A stretch of DNA of 64,000 bases from Streptomyces formicae (GTDB lineage: Bacteria > Actinomycetota > Actinomycetes > Streptomycetales > Streptomycetaceae). The stretch covers positions 5,248,001 through 5,312,000 of the forward strand of contig NZ_CP022685.1 of assembly GCF_002556545.1 (NCBI RefSeq), given 5' to 3'. The position numbers and the translations under genes were made by a program. Below the pieces are notes generated by a model. The model made no database searches, was not told the DNA's origin, and saw nothing but the letters and a program-made list of their open reading frames with translations. Each line of letters opens with the position of its first letter. The first letter of the stretch is position 1. This document shows, piece after piece, positions 43,468-53,974 of the stretch.

Positions 43468-43813
43468 TCCCTGCGGGGCTTGAGCGGTTGTCTCTCCCTC
43501 GGCACGAGGGCCCGGGTTCTGTTGAGTTGTGCGTTCTGCTTCGCGGGGGCGGGCGTCTTCCCGCGCTCCGCGCGGCCTTTTCCCGCCCACCCACCCGTTG
43601 CTCCGCACCGGGCGGGCGAGGGTAGGAGCCCGGCGGAATGGGTGGGTGGGTGGGGAGAACCGCCGCGAAGCGGCTGGAGTCGCGCTTGCGGAGTAGGAGG
43701 GCCCCGGCGCGGGCCGGACAGGCCCCGTGGGGCAGCCACGCCACCCGGCGCCGAGGAGGAGCCGCAGGCAGGGGCCACGGGGGCACCAGCCCCGTGCCCG
43801 TCAGCGCCGAAGG
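43468..43813. other. 346-bp non-coding region with G-rich inverted repeat
   Basis: Between two convergent genes. CCCACCCACCC (about 43578-43588) and GGGTGGGTGGGTGGGG (about 43640-43655) can pair, or the G-rich strand could form a G-quadruplex. A further hairpin GCCGCGAAGCGGC lies at about 43662-43674. No credible ORF and no T-tract terminator. Confidence 0.5.
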
Positions 43814-44938
43814 CTAGACGTAGCGCTCCAGGATGGAGGATTCCGCGAGGCGCGACAGACCCTCGCGGACGCTGCGGGCGCGGGCCTCGCCGACGCCGTC
43901 CACCGTCTGGAGGTCGTCCACGCTCGCGGCGAGCAGCTTCTGCAGGCCGCCGAAGTGCTCCACGAGGCGGTCGATGATGGCCCCGGGCAGCCTCGGCACC
44001 TTGGCGAGCAGCCGGAAGCCCCGCGGGGAGACCGCGGAGTCCAGCGCCTCGGGAGAGCCCGTGTAGCCCAACGCCCGTGCCACCGTGGGCAGTTCGAGGA
44101 GCTCGGCGTGGGTGAGGGAGTCCAGCTCGGCGAGGGCCTCGTCCACCGTGCGCGAGCGCTTGGCGGTCGGCTCGGGCACGTAGTCCCTGACGACCAGCTC
44201 GCGCTCGGGCTCCACGCCCGCGATCAGCTCGTCCAGCTGGAGGGTGAGCAGACGGCCGTCCGTGCCGAGCTCCACCACGTACTCGGCGATCTCCGTGGCG
44301 ATGCGGCGGACCATCTCCAGGCGCTGGGCGACCGCCGTGACGTCCCGCACGGTCACCAAGTCCTCGATCTCCAGGGCGGAGAGCGTTCCCGCGACCTCGT
44401 CGAGACGGAGCTTGTAGCGCTCCAGGGTGGCGAGCGCCTGGTTGGCACGGGAGAGGATCGCCGCGGAGTCCTCGAGGACGCGGCGCTGACCGTCCACGTA
44501 CAGCGCGATCAGGCGCATCGACTGGGAGACGGAGACGACGGGGAAGCCGACCTGCTTGCTCACCCGGTCCGCCGTGCGGTGCCGCGTGCCCGTCTCCTCC
44601 GTGGGGATCGTCGGGTCCGGCACCAACTGCACGCCGGCGCGCAGGATCTTGGTGATGTCCTTGTCGAGGACGATGCCGCCGTCGAGCTTGCACAGTTCGC
44701 GCAGGCGCGTCGCCGTGAACTCGACGTCCAGGATGAAGCCGCCCGTACACATCGACTCGACCGTCTTGTCCCAGCCGAGGACGATCAGTCCGCCGGTGTT
44801 GCCGCGGAGGATGCGCTCCAGGCCGTCGCGCAGTGCCTGGCCGGGCGCGACAGCGCTCAGGGAGGCGCGCATCAGCCCATCGGCACCGGAGCTTCCGCCG
44901 GGCTTGCCGGGGTTCGCTGCCCGGTCGTTGGCTGCCAC
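43814..44938 (-). CDS. disA: DNA-integrity scanning diadenylate cyclase DisA
   Basis: 374 residues from GTG 44938 with GAGGGAG upstream. DAC domain: [29 protein letters not shown] (the DGA motif appears as DGG), and [11 protein letters not shown] (RHR). A helical spine is followed by the HhH domain at the end ([49 protein letters not shown]). It makes c-di-AMP from two ATP and stops at branched DNA. In Streptomyces c-di-AMP controls osmotic balance and wall hydrolases. Downstream of radA in the same direction (101-bp gap). Confidence 0.95.
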   Translation of the reverse strand: MAANDRAANPGKPGGSSGADGLMRASLSAVAPGQALRDGLERILRGNTGGLIVLGWDKTVESMCTGGFILDVEFTATRLRELCKLDGGIVLDKDITKILRAGVQLVPDPTIPTEETGTRHRTADRVSKQVGFPVVSVSQSMRLIALYVDGQRRVLEDSAAILSRANQALATLERYKLRLDEVAGTLSALEIEDLVTVRDVTAVAQRLEMVRRIATEIAEYVVELGTDGRLLTLQLDELIAGVEPERELVVRDYVPEPTAKRSRTVDEALAELDSLTHAELLELPTVARALGYTGSPEALDSAVSPRGFRLLAKVPRLPGAIIDRLVEHFGGLQKLLAASVDDLQTVDGVGEARARSVREGLSRLAESSILERYV

Positions 44939-45039
44939 TGCACTCCCTCGGTCGCAGGTTGTCCTGGCCTCTGCCGCACGCTTGCCGCGTACGGAGCGCA
45001 CTGCCTGCTTCGTACGGTTGGGCGAGACCAGGGCAAAGT

Positions 45040-46458
45040 CTACCGGCGGTCTTCCTCCTCCCGTGGGGCCTCTCGGCGACGGGACCTCGGAAGGACACGC
45101 AGTGCGTCCCCCATGTCGGCGACTTCGATGACCTTCATACCGGCGGGGATCTTCCCGGGATCGGCGGGTACGAGGGCGTGGGTGAAGCCCAGGCGGTGCG
45201 CCTCCGCCAGTCTGCGCTGGACGCCCGTGACCCGTCTGACCTCGCCCGCCAGGCCCACTTCTCCGATCGCGACGAGATTCTTGGGCAGCGGGGTGTCGCT
45301 CGCGGCGCTGGCCAGGGCGAGCGCGACGGCGAGGTCGGCCGCGGGCTCGGTGAGCTTCACGCCGCCGACCGTCGCGCTGTAGATGTCCCGCTTGCCCAGG
45401 GCGGTGATCCGGCCGCGCTGCTCCAGGACGGCCAGCATCATCGAGACGCGGGAGGTCTCCAGGCCCGAGGTGGTGCGGCGGGGGCTGGGGATCTGCGAGT
45501 CGACCGTGAGCGCCTGGACCTCGGCGACCAGGGGGCGGCGGCCCTCCAGGGTGACGGTCAGACAGGTGCCGGGGACGGGCTCGGCGCGGCGGGTGAGGAA
45601 GAGGCCGCTGGGGTCGGCGAGGCCGGTGATGCCCTCGTCGTGCAGCTCGAAGCAGCCGACCTCGTCCGTCGTCCCGTACCGGTTCTTGACGCCGCGGACC
45701 AGGCGCAGACGCGCGTGCCGGTCGCCCTCGAACTGCAGGACCACGTCGACGAGATGCTCCAGGAGGCGGGGTCCCGCGATCGCGCCGTCCTTGGTGACGT
45801 GGCCGACGAGGAGCGTGGACATGCCGCGCTCCTTGGAGGCGCGGATCAGCGCGCCCGCGACCTCCCTGACCTGGGCCATGCCGCCGGGCGCGCCGTCGAT
45901 CTCGGGCGAGGCGACGGTCTGGACCGAGTCGAGGACGAGGAGGGAGGGCTTGACCGCGTCGAGGTGGCCGAGGACGGCGGCCAGGTCGGTCTCCGCGGCC
46001 AGGAACAGGTGGTCGTCGATGGCCCCGATCCGGTCGGCGCGCAGCCGGACCTGGCTCGCCGACTCCTCGCCGGTCACGTAGAGCGTGCGGTGCTCGTCGC
46101 TCGCCGCCTTCGCGGCGACGTCCAGGAGCAGCGTGGACTTGCCGACGCCCGGCTCGCCCGCGAGCAGCACCACGGCGCCGGGGACCAGACCGCCGCCGAG
46201 CACCCGGTCCAGCTCGGGCACGCCGGTGCCGCGCGCGGTGGCCTGACGGCCGTCGACCTCGCCGATGGGGACGGCGGAGGAGGTGACGCGGCCGGGGGCG
46301 GTGGTGCGGACGGCGGGCGCGCCGTACTCCTCGACCGTGCCCCAGGCCTGGCATTCGGGGCAGCGGCCGAGCCACTTGGCCGTCTGCCAGCCGCACTCCG
46401 TGCAGCGGTAGGACGGGCGTTGCTTCCCGGTGTTGCCGGATTTCGTGCGGGCAGCCAT
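45040..46458 (-). CDS. radA: DNA repair protein RadA
   Basis: 472 residues from ATG 46458; TACGGT (46471-46466) 7 nt upstream predicts a leaderless transcript. An N-terminal four-Cys zinc finger ([20 protein letters not shown]), RecA-like ATPase with Walker [10 protein letters not shown] and Walker [11 protein letters not shown], the RadA-specific KNRYG ([12 protein letters not shown]), and a C-terminal Lon-protease-like domain ([20 protein letters not shown], no catalytic dyad needed). It processes recombination intermediates by branch migration. radA and disA are neighbours here, and RadA is known to interact with DisA in Bacillus. Confidence 0.96.
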   Translation of the reverse strand: MAARTKSGNTGKQRPSYRCTECGWQTAKWLGRCPECQAWGTVEEYGAPAVRTTAPGRVTSSAVPIGEVDGRQATARGTGVPELDRVLGGGLVPGAVVLLAGEPGVGKSTLLLDVAAKAASDEHRTLYVTGEESASQVRLRADRIGAIDDHLFLAAETDLAAVLGHLDAVKPSLLVLDSVQTVASPEIDGAPGGMAQVREVAGALIRASKERGMSTLLVGHVTKDGAIAGPRLLEHLVDVVLQFEGDRHARLRLVRGVKNRYGTTDEVGCFELHDEGITGLADPSGLFLTRRAEPVPGTCLTVTLEGRRPLVAEVQALTVDSQIPSPRRTTSGLETSRVSMMLAVLEQRGRITALGKRDIYSATVGGVKLTEPAADLAVALALASAASDTPLPKNLVAIGEVGLAGEVRRVTGVQRRLAEAHRLGFTHALVPADPGKIPAGMKVIEVADMGDALRVLPRSRRREAPREEEDRR

Positions 46459-46623
46459 GGTCGAAACCGTAACCGAGCCCACTGACAACGCGGTCCGCCG
46501 TTGCTCGCCCCGCGTACGAGCCAAGGCCACGGAATGAAGGGTTCCTGTCCCCTTTTGAGGGATCTGTTCACCCGTAAGGATTAAATGTGCTCAAGAGGGC
46601 GGAAGCGGCCTGCATCATCCGCC

Positions 46624-46629
46624 TAACTT
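46624..46629 (+). promoter_or_regulatory. Leaderless -10 box (TAACTT) of the sigma/BACON fusion gene
   Basis: TAACTT ends 7 nt before GTG 46637 in the radA divergent region. No Shine-Dalgarno sequence precedes the start. Confidence 0.45.
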
Positions 46630-46636
46630 CGCACGG

Positions 46637-48409
46637 GTGATGAGCAGCAGGTCGGAAACCCCCGCGAACGCAACCGGCGCACACCGGGCGCACCGTGACG
46701 CGCGCAAGCGCGTGGTGCCCCGGCCGGCGCCCCGCACGACTCCGCCCGCGCGCTACGAGCCGTGTCTTGACGGCCTGTTCACGTACTGCCTCTCGGTCCT
46801 CTGCGACCACGACGCGGCGACCGCAGCCCTGGGGGACGCGCTGCGCCTCGCCGAGCGCAGGGGCTCGCGCGGCCCCGAATCCGAAGGCGAACTGCGGGCC
46901 TGGCTCTACGCGCTCGCGCGCTGGGTCTGCCTGCGCAGGCTCGCCGAGGCCAAGCGGAAACGCCAGGGCGTGCACGCGGCGGGGGCAAGCACATCGCGCG
47001 CCGGCGCGCCCGGATCCGCCACCGCCGATCCGCGCGCCCCCAAGTCCTCCGACGCAACCTCTTTGTCGGAAGAGGGGGAAGGATCGGAGGAGGCCGAGCG
47101 GCACCGCCGCCGCGAACTCGCCCAGCTGGCCTGGCCCGAGGCCGCGGGCACCACCCCCGAGCAGCGCGAGGCGCTGGAGCTGGCCGTGCGCCACCAGCTC
47201 GCCCCCGCGGAAGTCGCCGCCGTCCTCGGCCTGGAGCCGACGGAGGCCCGCGACCTGCTCGCGTCCGCCGCCTGCGAGGTGGAGCGCACCCGGGCCGCGC
47301 TCGCCGTCGTGGAGACCGGCAGCTGCCCCATCGTCGCCCGCCTCACCGGCGACAACCAGCTCCTCCTCGGCACCGCCCTGCGCCGCGAGCTCGTCCGGCA
47401 CGTCGACGACTGCCCGCGCTGCCGCCGCACCGCCGAGCGCGCGGGAGCGGGCGCCTGGCCGGGCACGGCGGTCACCCCTGCCGCGCTTCCCGTCGTCGAG
47501 GCCCCGCGGCCTGCCCTGCACAGGGCGATGGAGCACGTCCCACGCGCGCGTGGCGGCGGTCCGCGCTACGACCGGCGCGGATTTCCGATGGACCCCAAGG
47601 ACCACGCCGCGCGCCGCGACCGGCTGCGCGCGCGTGCCGTCACCACGACGGTCGTCGCCACCGTCGTGGCCGCGCCGGTGCTCGCCCTGTGGGCCGCCTA
47701 CCGGGGAGCGCCGCTGACCGGCGAGGGCCACGACGGCCGCTCGGTCACCGCGAGCGAGGCGGACGACCGGGACGGGAGCGGCGGCGACCACCCGCCCGGC
47801 TACGAGAACGCGGGCAACGCGCGTACGGGCCCCGACTCCCGCTTCACCGCGGGCAGCCGCTCGCCCGACGTCTCCGTAGAGGTCATCAGCGGCGGGGGCG
47901 CGCCCTCGCGTTCGACCACGGGGCCCGGACGCCTCACCGTGGAGGCACAGCCGAGCGGCGACACGACCCTCATCACGCTGACGGCGTCCGGGGGTTCACC
48001 GGTGTGGTGGTCGGCGAGCGAGGGTGCGTCCTGGCTCTATCTGAGCCGGTCCTCGGGAACGCTCGCGCCGGGGGAGTCGTTCACGATCCAGGTGTACGTC
48101 GACCATGACCGCGAGCCGTCGGGGCACTGGCGGGCACGGGTGTCCATCGCGCCCTCGGGGGCGGTCATCTCCATCGACGGGTTCGGGCGCGGGGGGCTGC
48201 CGCCCAGTCATCCCGGGCCTCGGCCCACGCCCACGCCCAGTGATCCGGGGCCGTCGGACCCGGATCCGACGCCGACCCCGTCCGACCCCGACCCGACGCC
48301 GACTCCCTCTGATCCGGAGCCGACGCCGACGGAGCCGACGCCGACGGATCCCGGGCCGTCCGACTCGTCTCCGCCGCCCAGTGACGGCGGGGAGCCGAGT
48401 TCCGGCTGA
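46637..48409 (+). CDS. Membrane protein fusing sigma-like, zinc-finger anti-sigma-like and BACON domains
   Basis: 590 residues from GTG 46637. Residues about 40-110 resemble ECF sigma region 2 (LFTYCLSVLCDHDAATAALGDAL, LRAWLYALARWVCLRRL); about 165-225 resemble region 4 (TPEQREALELAVRHQLAPAEVAAVLGL). Then H-x3-C-x2-C (RHVDDCPRCRR, His255-Cys262) as in zinc-binding anti-sigma domains, one TM helix (about 334-354), and an extracytoplasmic BACON-like Ig domain (about 415-510, PVWWSASEGASWLYLSRSSGTLAPGESFTIQVYV). A Pro/Thr/Asp repeat tail ends the protein. Whether the sigma-like part binds RNA polymerase is unknown; it may be a surface or carbohydrate sensor. Confidence 0.72.
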   Translation: MMSSRSETPANATGAHRAHRDARKRVVPRPAPRTTPPARYEPCLDGLFTYCLSVLCDHDAATAALGDALRLAERRGSRGPESEGELRAWLYALARWVCLRRLAEAKRKRQGVHAAGASTSRAGAPGSATADPRAPKSSDATSLSEEGEGSEEAERHRRRELAQLAWPEAAGTTPEQREALELAVRHQLAPAEVAAVLGLEPTEARDLLASAACEVERTRAALAVVETGSCPIVARLTGDNQLLLGTALRRELVRHVDDCPRCRRTAERAGAGAWPGTAVTPAALPVVEAPRPALHRAMEHVPRARGGGPRYDRRGFPMDPKDHAARRDRLRARAVTTTVVATVVAAPVLALWAAYRGAPLTGEGHDGRSVTASEADDRDGSGGDHPPGYENAGNARTGPDSRFTAGSRSPDVSVEVISGGGAPSRSTTGPGRLTVEAQPSGDTTLITLTASGGSPVWWSASEGASWLYLSRSSGTLAPGESFTIQVYVDHDREPSGHWRARVSIAPSGAVISIDGFGRGGLPPSHPGPRPTPTPSDPGPSDPDPTPTPSDPDPTPTPSDPEPTPTEPTPTDPGPSDSSPPPSDGGEPSSG

Positions 48410-48449
48410 GCGCGCCGCTGTGGTGGAGCTGTTTCCCGGCTGCGGCGCC

Positions 48450-48491
48450 GTCGTGGCTTGTCGCGCAGTTCCCCGCGCCCCTTACGGGGCC
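48450..48491. repeat. Common Streptomyces intergenic repeat/hairpin
   Basis: Contains GTGGCTTGTCGCGCAGTTC followed by CCCGCGCCCC and TTACGGGGC, a sequence I recognise as recurring between many Streptomyces genes. GCCCC-TTAC-GGGGC forms a hairpin. Likely a transcription end or a REP-like element. Confidence 0.55.
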
Positions 48492-48495
48492 CCTC

Positions 48496-49332
48496 CTACC
48501 GCTTCGGGTCCGCCGGGTGTGGGGCCAGGAGCGGGAGTTGGGAGGAGAGGCGCTCCTCGCACAGCTCCTCGAGGCGGGCGTAGCCCTTCTTGCCCATCAG
48601 TTCGATCAGTTCCGGGCGGTAGGAGACGTACACCGGGTCGCCCGCGCCGTGCGCCGACGTCGCCGACGTGCACCACCAGTGCAGGTCGTGGCCGCCGGGA
48701 CCCCAGCCCCGCCGGTCGTACTCACCGATCGACACCTGGAGCACGCGCGTGTCGTCGGGCCTGTCGATCCACTCGTACGTCCGTCGCACCGGCAGCTGCC
48801 AGCAGACGTCCGGCTTCGTCTCCAGGGGCTCGCGGCCCTCCTTCAGCGCCAGGATGTGCAGCGAGCAGCCCGCGCCGCCCGCGAAACCGGGGCGGTTCTG
48901 GAAGATGCACGAACCCTGGTACGGACGGGTCTGGCGGTCGCCGTCCTCGTCCGTGGAGACCCAGCCGCTCTCCCTGCCGACGTCGTGGTGCTGCCAGATG
49001 TCGGGCGTGAGCCGCTCGACGAACCCGGCGACCCGCTTCTCGTCGTCATCGTCCGAGAAATGGGCACCTAGCGTGCAGCAGCCGTCGTCGGCGCGGCCCG
49101 CCTGGATGCCCTGGCAACCGCTTCCGAAGATGCAGGTCCAGCGAGAGGTCAGCCATGTCAGATCGCACCGGAAGACCTGCTCGTCGTCCGCGGGATCAGG
49201 AAACTCCACCCAGGCCCGGGCGAAGTCCAGACCCTTCTCGTCCCGCTTCTTCTGCTTCTCAGGGCCGGTCGGCTTCGTCGACGGCTTCCCCGACTTCGAT
49301 TTGTCGGTCTTCGCCTTTTTCGTCTTTGGCAC
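48496..49332 (-). CDS. Cys-rich conserved hypothetical protein
   Basis: 278 residues from GTG 49332, which has both GGAGGC and a TACCCT box 6 nt upstream. A Lys-rich N-terminus ([13 protein letters not shown]) precedes a soluble domain with about nine Cys: [62 protein letters not shown]. This pattern suggests a metal (Fe-S or zinc) centre and recalls DUF3109/YkgJ-like cysteine clusters, but identity is not established. Divergent from the ppx gene. Confidence 0.65.
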   Translation of the reverse strand: MPKTKKAKTDKSKSGKPSTKPTGPEKQKKRDEKGLDFARAWVEFPDPADDEQVFRCDLTWLTSRWTCIFGSGCQGIQAGRADDGCCTLGAHFSDDDDEKRVAGFVERLTPDIWQHHDVGRESGWVSTDEDGDRQTRPYQGSCIFQNRPGFAGGAGCSLHILALKEGREPLETKPDVCWQLPVRRTYEWIDRPDDTRVLQVSIGEYDRRGWGPGGHDLHWWCTSATSAHGAGDPVYVSYRPELIELMGKKGYARLEELCEERLSSQLPLLAPHPADPKR

Positions 49333-49403
49333 GCCTCCAGGGTATGCGCGTGCGGGGCCGCCCGAAGACCGCCGGGGGCCCCATGCGGCGTAGCGTTCCG
49401 TAC

Positions 49404-50336
49404 ATGAGACTCGGTGTCCTCGACGTGGGGTCGAACACGGTGCATCTGCTCGTGGTCGACGCCCACCCCGGCGCGCGCCCGCTGCCCGCCCACTCGCACA
49501 AGGCCGACCTGCGCCTCGCCCAACTCCTCGACCCGGCGGGCGCGATCGGCCCCGACGGCGTCGACCGGCTCGTCGCCACCGTGCGCGACGCGGTGGAGGC
49601 CGCCGAGGACAAGGGCGTGGAGGAAGTCCTTCCGTTCGCCACCTCCGCGGTGCGCGAGGCCAGCAACGCGGACGAGGTGCTCGCCAGGGTCAGGGACGAG
49701 ACCGGCGTCGACCTGAAGGTCCTGTCCGGCGAGGAGGAGGCCAAGCTGACCTTCCTGGCCGTCCGGCGCTGGTTCGGCTGGTCCGCGGGCAAGCTGCTCG
49801 TCCTCGACATCGGCGGCGGCTCCCTGGAGATCGCGTACGGCATCGACGAGGAGCCCGACGCCGCGGTCAGCCTGCCGCTCGGCGCGGGCCGCCTCACCGC
49901 GGCCTGGTTGCGGCAGGACCCGCCCGACCCCTCCGACGTGCGGGCGCTGAGGCGGCACGCGCGCGCCCAGATCGCGCGCACCGTGGGGGAGTTCACCCGG
50001 TTCGGCAACCCCGACCACGTGGTGGCCACGTCGAAGACGTTCAAGCAGCTCGCCCGGCTCGCCGGGGCGGCCCGCTCGGCGGAGGGCCTCTACGTACAGC
50101 GGGAGCTGAAGCGGAAGTCCCTGGAGGACTGGGTGCCGCAGCTCGCCGCGATGACCGAGCAGGAGCGGGCGGTGCTGCCCGGCGTCTCCGAGGGCCGGGC
50201 CGGGCAGCTGCTCGCCGGGGCGCTCGTCGCGGAGGGCGCCATGGACCTCTTCGGCGTGGAGACCCTGGAGATCTGCCCGTGGGCGCTGCGCGAGGGCGTG
50301 ATCCTGCGCAGGCTGGACCACCTTCCGGCCTCGTGA
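49404..50336 (+). CDS. Ppx/GppA-family phosphatase
   Basis: 310 residues from ATG 49404; TAGCGT (49391-49396) 7 nt upstream marks a leaderless start. ASKHA fold: phosphate-1 [31 protein letters not shown], the Glu-containing [11 protein letters not shown], and phosphate-2 [14 protein letters not shown]. It lacks the C-terminal HD domain of long exopolyphosphatases, so it is the short actinobacterial type that hydrolyses short-chain polyphosphate or pppGpp. ATP/ppGpp linkage is inference. Confidence 0.9.
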   Translation: MRLGVLDVGSNTVHLLVVDAHPGARPLPAHSHKADLRLAQLLDPAGAIGPDGVDRLVATVRDAVEAAEDKGVEEVLPFATSAVREASNADEVLARVRDETGVDLKVLSGEEEAKLTFLAVRRWFGWSAGKLLVLDIGGGSLEIAYGIDEEPDAAVSLPLGAGRLTAAWLRQDPPDPSDVRALRRHARAQIARTVGEFTRFGNPDHVVATSKTFKQLARLAGAARSAEGLYVQRELKRKSLEDWVPQLAAMTEQERAVLPGVSEGRAGQLLAGALVAEGAMDLFGVETLEICPWALREGVILRRLDHLPAS

Positions 50337-50430
50337 CGCACCACGTGCCGGGCCACGCGCCGGGCCGGTGGGAGGGGGTGGCGTGAGGCCACCTCCCCCG
50401 CGCCGATCCGTGGCCCGTACGCTGTCCCTC

Positions 50431-51255
50431 GTGGCAGAACCAGTGGTGCGCATCCCGGATGCGAAGGTCGCCCTGTCGACGGCCTCGGTCTATCCGGAGT
50501 CGACGGCGACGGCCTTCGAGATAGCGGCACGCCTGGGCTACGACGGCGTCGAGGTCATGGTCTGGACCGACCCGGTCAGCCAGGACATCGAGGCGCTGCG
50601 CCGCCTGAGCGACTACCACCGCATCCCGATCCTGGCCGTCCACGCGCCGTGTCTGCTGATCACCCAGCGCGTGTGGTCCACGGACCCCTGGGTGAAGCTC
50701 CAGCGCGCGAAGGCCGCCGCCGAGAAGCTCGACGCGTCGACGGTGGTCGTCCACCCGCCCTTCCGCTGGCAGCGGCAGTACGCGCGCGACTTCGTCGAGG
50801 GCATCTGGCGGATGGCGGACGAGACCGACGTGCGCTTCGCCGTCGAGAACATGTACCCGTGGCGCTACCGCGACCGCGAGATGCTCGCGTACGCCCCGGA
50901 CTGGGACGTCACCAAGGACGACTACCGGCACTTCACCGTCGACCTCTCGCACACCGCGACGGCCCGCACGGACGCGATGGACATGATCGACCGCATGGGC
51001 GACCGGCTCGGCCACGTCCACCTCGCCGACGGCAAGGGCTCCGCCAAGGACGAGCACCTGGTGCCGGGGCGCGGCACGCAGCCGTGCGCCGAGCTCCTGG
51101 AGCGCCTGGCCACGACCAACTTCGACGGGCACGTCGTCATCGAGGTCAACACGCGGCGCGCGATGTCCAGCGCCGAACGCGAGGCCGATCTCGCCGAGGC
51201 GCTCGCCTTCACCAGGCTGCACCTGGCATCGGCGGTGCGGGTGCCCCGCTCGTGA
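50431..51255 (+). CDS. Sugar phosphate isomerase/epimerase (TIM barrel)
   Basis: 274 residues from GTG 50431; TACGCT (50418-50423) 7 nt upstream gives a leaderless start. AP endonuclease 2-type barrel: [93 protein letters not shown] and [10 protein letters not shown], which supply the His/Glu/Asp metal ligands. The substrate is unknown. Its stop overlaps the start of the TetR gene, which probably regulates it. Confidence 0.88.
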   Translation: MAEPVVRIPDAKVALSTASVYPESTATAFEIAARLGYDGVEVMVWTDPVSQDIEALRRLSDYHRIPILAVHAPCLLITQRVWSTDPWVKLQRAKAAAEKLDASTVVVHPPFRWQRQYARDFVEGIWRMADETDVRFAVENMYPWRYRDREMLAYAPDWDVTKDDYRHFTVDLSHTATARTDAMDMIDRMGDRLGHVHLADGKGSAKDEHLVPGRGTQPCAELLERLATTNFDGHVVIEVNTRRAMSSAEREADLAEALAFTRLHLASAVRVPRS

Positions 51256-51860
51256 GCGCCACCCGTGGCAGGGGGCGGCCCTCCCGTACGCAGTCCGAGG
51301 CCGGGCCCGCGACCCGCGACCGGATCCTGGAAGCGGCGCGCGGCGAATTCTCCGCGCACGGGTACGAGAAGACGTCCGTGCGCGCCATCGCCAAGGCCGC
51401 CGGGGTGGACCCGGCGCTCGTCCACCACTACTTCGGTACGAAGGAACAGGTCTTCGAGGCGGCCGTCACGGCCACCTTCGCACCCGCGCTCGAAGCGCCC
51501 GCCGCGATCGAGGAGGGCCCGCTCGACGACGTCGGCGAGCGGCTCACCCGCTTCGTCTTCGGCATCTGGGAGAACCCGGCGACGCGCGCCCCGCTGCTCG
51601 CCGTCGTGCGCTCCGCCGTGAACAACGACACCGCGGCCGCCGTCTTCCGGCGCCTGGTCGCCACCCAGCTCCTGAGCCGCGTCGCCCGCCGCCTCGACCT
51701 GCCGGACGCCGAGCTGCGGGCCGAGCTCGCGGCCGCGCAGCTGGTGGGCATCGCCATGCTGCGGTACGTGATCAAGGTCGAGCCGCTGGCCTCGGCGAGC
51801 GTGGAGCAGATCGTGGCGCGGGTGGCTCCGGTGGTGCAGGGGCATCTGACCGGGCCCTAG
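51252..51860 (+). CDS. TetR-family regulator coupled to the isomerase
   Basis: 202 residues from GTG 51252 (GTGA overlap with the isomerase stop). [54 protein letters not shown]. The C-terminal ligand domain is of the TetR_C (PF17920-like) type, with [18 protein letters not shown] and [18 protein letters not shown]. The last codons and stop are duplicated in tandem (51839-51880). Confidence 0.9.
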   Translation: MSATRGRGRPSRTQSEAGPATRDRILEAARGEFSAHGYEKTSVRAIAKAAGVDPALVHHYFGTKEQVFEAAVTATFAPALEAPAAIEEGPLDDVGERLTRFVFGIWENPATRAPLLAVVRSAVNNDTAAAVFRRLVATQLLSRVARRLDLPDAELRAELAAAQLVGIAMLRYVIKVEPLASASVEQIVARVAPVVQGHLTGP

Positions 51861-51880
51861 GGGCATCTGACCGGACCCTG
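51839..51880 (+). repeat. 21-bp tandem duplication across the TetR stop codon
   Basis: Units 51839-51859 and 51860-51880 both start GGGGCATCTGACCGG. In the TetR frame each encodes GHLTGP and a stop (TAG, then TGA). One base separates the copies at the GGG/GGA codon. Confidence 0.8.
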
Positions 51881-52027
51881 AGGCCCACGGATCCGGCGGT
51901 CGCTCACCGAGACGGCCGTCCCGCCATCCGGACGGCCTGTCCAGATCGTGGAGCGGCGGCGTACGCTCGGCATCAAGTCATACCTGCCTCGAAGGTCCCG
52001 CCGGGGCCCCTGAAGGAGCGAGCGACG

Positions 52028-53881
52028 ATGCCCGAGCTGAGGTCCCGAACCGTCACCCACGGCCGCAACATGGCGGGCGCCCGCGCCCTGATGCGCGCCT
52101 CCGGTGTACCCGGCGCGGACATCGGACGGAAGCCCATCATCGCCGTCGCCAACTCCTTCACGGAGTTCGTGCCGGGCCACACCCACCTGCAGCCCGTCGG
52201 CCGCATCGTCTCCGACGCGATCCGCGAGGCCGGTGGCATCCCGCGCGAGTTCAACACCATCGCGGTGGACGACGGCATCGCGATGGGTCACGGCGGCATG
52301 CTGTACTCCCTGCCGTCCCGCGACCTGATCGCCGACTCGGTCGAGTACATGGTCGAGGCGCACTGCGCGGACGCCCTGATCTGCATCTCCAACTGCGACA
52401 AGATCACGCCCGGCATGCTGATGGCGGCGCTCCGCCTCAACATCCCGACGGTCTTCGTCTCCGGCGGTCCGATGGAGGCGGGCAAGGCGACCCTCGTCGA
52501 CGGCACGGTCCGCAAGCTCGACCTGGTCAACGCGATCAGCGACGCGGTCGACGAGAACGTCTCGGACGAGGACATCCTCCGTATCGAGGAGAACGCCTGT
52601 CCGACCTGCGGCTCCTGTTCCGGCATGTTCACCGCCAACTCGATGAACTGCCTGACCGAGGCCATCGGCCTCTCCCTGCCGGGCAACGGCTCGGTCCTCG
52701 CCACGCACACCGCCCGCAAGGAGCTGTACGAGCGCGCGGGGCAGACGGTCGTCGACATCACCAAGCGCTACTACGACGGCGACGATGCCTCCGTCCTGCC
52801 GCGCAGCATCGCCACCCACGCCGCGTTCGAGAACGCCATGGCCCTCGACATCGCCATGGGCGGCTCCACCAACACGATCCTGCACCTGCTCGCCGCCGCC
52901 CGCGAGGCCGAGGTCGACTACGACCTGACCGACATCGACGCCGTCTCGCGCCGCGTCCCGTGCCTGGCCAAGGTCGCCCCGAACGCCGCGCCCACCACGA
53001 CGTACTACATGGAGGACGTGCACCGCGCGGGCGGCATCCCCGCGCTGCTCGGCGAGCTGTACCGGGGCGGGCTGCTCAACGAGGACGTGCACACCGTCCA
53101 CTCGCCCTCCATCAAGGAGTGGCTCGACGCCTGGGACATCCGCTCCGGCGCCACCTCCGCCGAGGCCGTCGAGCTGTGGCACGCGGCGCCCGGCTGTCAG
53201 CGCTCCGCCGAGGCGTTCTCGCAGTCCGAGCGCTGGGACACCCTCGACACGGACGCCGCGAACGGCTGCATCCGCGACGTCGCCCACGCCTACTCCAAGG
53301 ACGGCGGCCTCGGCGTCCTCAAGGGCAACATCGCGGTGGACGGCTGCGTGGTGAAGACCGCGGGCGTCGACGAGTCGATCTGGACGTTCGAAGGTCCCGC
53401 GGTCGTCTGCGACTCGCAGGAAGAGGCCGTCGAGAAGATCCTCAACAAGGTCGTCAAGCACGGCGACGTGGTCGTCATCCGCTACGAGGGCCCCAAGGGC
53501 GGCCCCGGCATGCAGGAGATGCTCTACCCGACCTCCTTCCTCAAGGGCCGGGGCCTCGGCAAGACCTGCGCCCTGGTCACCGACGGCCGCTTCTCCGGCG
53601 GTACGTCGGGCCTCTCGATCGGCCACGCGTCGCCCGAGGCGGCGTCCGGCGGCACGATCGCGCTCGTCCAGGACGGCGACCGCATCCGCATCGACATCCC
53701 GCAGCGCTCGATCGAACTCCTCGTCCCCGAGGCGGAGCTGACCGCCCGCCGCGAGGCCCTGGGCGGTGTGTACGCGCCCAAGCCGCGCGAGCGCAAGGTC
53801 TCCGCGGCCCTGCGCGCGTACGCGGCGATGGCGACGAGCGCCGACAAGGGCGCGGTCAGGGACGTCTCGAAGCTGGGCTGA
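52028..53881 (+). CDS. ilvD: Dihydroxy-acid dehydratase
   Basis: 617 residues from ATG 52028 with GAAGGAGCG upstream. It dehydrates 2,3-dihydroxyisovalerate and -methylvalerate to the keto acids for valine, isoleucine and CoA/leucine synthesis. Fe-S cysteines: [11 protein letters not shown] and [19 protein letters not shown]. Other motifs: GMGHGGML-type seen as [38 protein letters not shown]. Full length. It appears monocistronic. Confidence 0.97.
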   Translation: MPELRSRTVTHGRNMAGARALMRASGVPGADIGRKPIIAVANSFTEFVPGHTHLQPVGRIVSDAIREAGGIPREFNTIAVDDGIAMGHGGMLYSLPSRDLIADSVEYMVEAHCADALICISNCDKITPGMLMAALRLNIPTVFVSGGPMEAGKATLVDGTVRKLDLVNAISDAVDENVSDEDILRIEENACPTCGSCSGMFTANSMNCLTEAIGLSLPGNGSVLATHTARKELYERAGQTVVDITKRYYDGDDASVLPRSIATHAAFENAMALDIAMGGSTNTILHLLAAAREAEVDYDLTDIDAVSRRVPCLAKVAPNAAPTTTYYMEDVHRAGGIPALLGELYRGGLLNEDVHTVHSPSIKEWLDAWDIRSGATSAEAVELWHAAPGCQRSAEAFSQSERWDTLDTDAANGCIRDVAHAYSKDGGLGVLKGNIAVDGCVVKTAGVDESIWTFEGPAVVCDSQEEAVEKILNKVVKHGDVVVIRYEGPKGGPGMQEMLYPTSFLKGRGLGKTCALVTDGRFSGGTSGLSIGHASPEAASGGTIALVQDGDRIRIDIPQRSIELLVPEAELTARREALGGVYAPKPRERKVSAALRAYAAMATSADKGAVRDVSKLG

Positions 53882-53974
53882 GCCCTCCCGGAAACCTTTC
53901 GGGGCGCGGGCGCGTCCTTGGTGTGAGGAGCATGCCGAGGGCGGCCCGCGTCGCCCGTTACGGGGGAGAGCACT

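Noticed and set aside
43316..43786. 156-codon minus-strand ORF upstream of disA's end
   Set aside because: Pro/Arg-rich low complexity over non-coding GC-rich DNA and the 42649 gene; no start signal.
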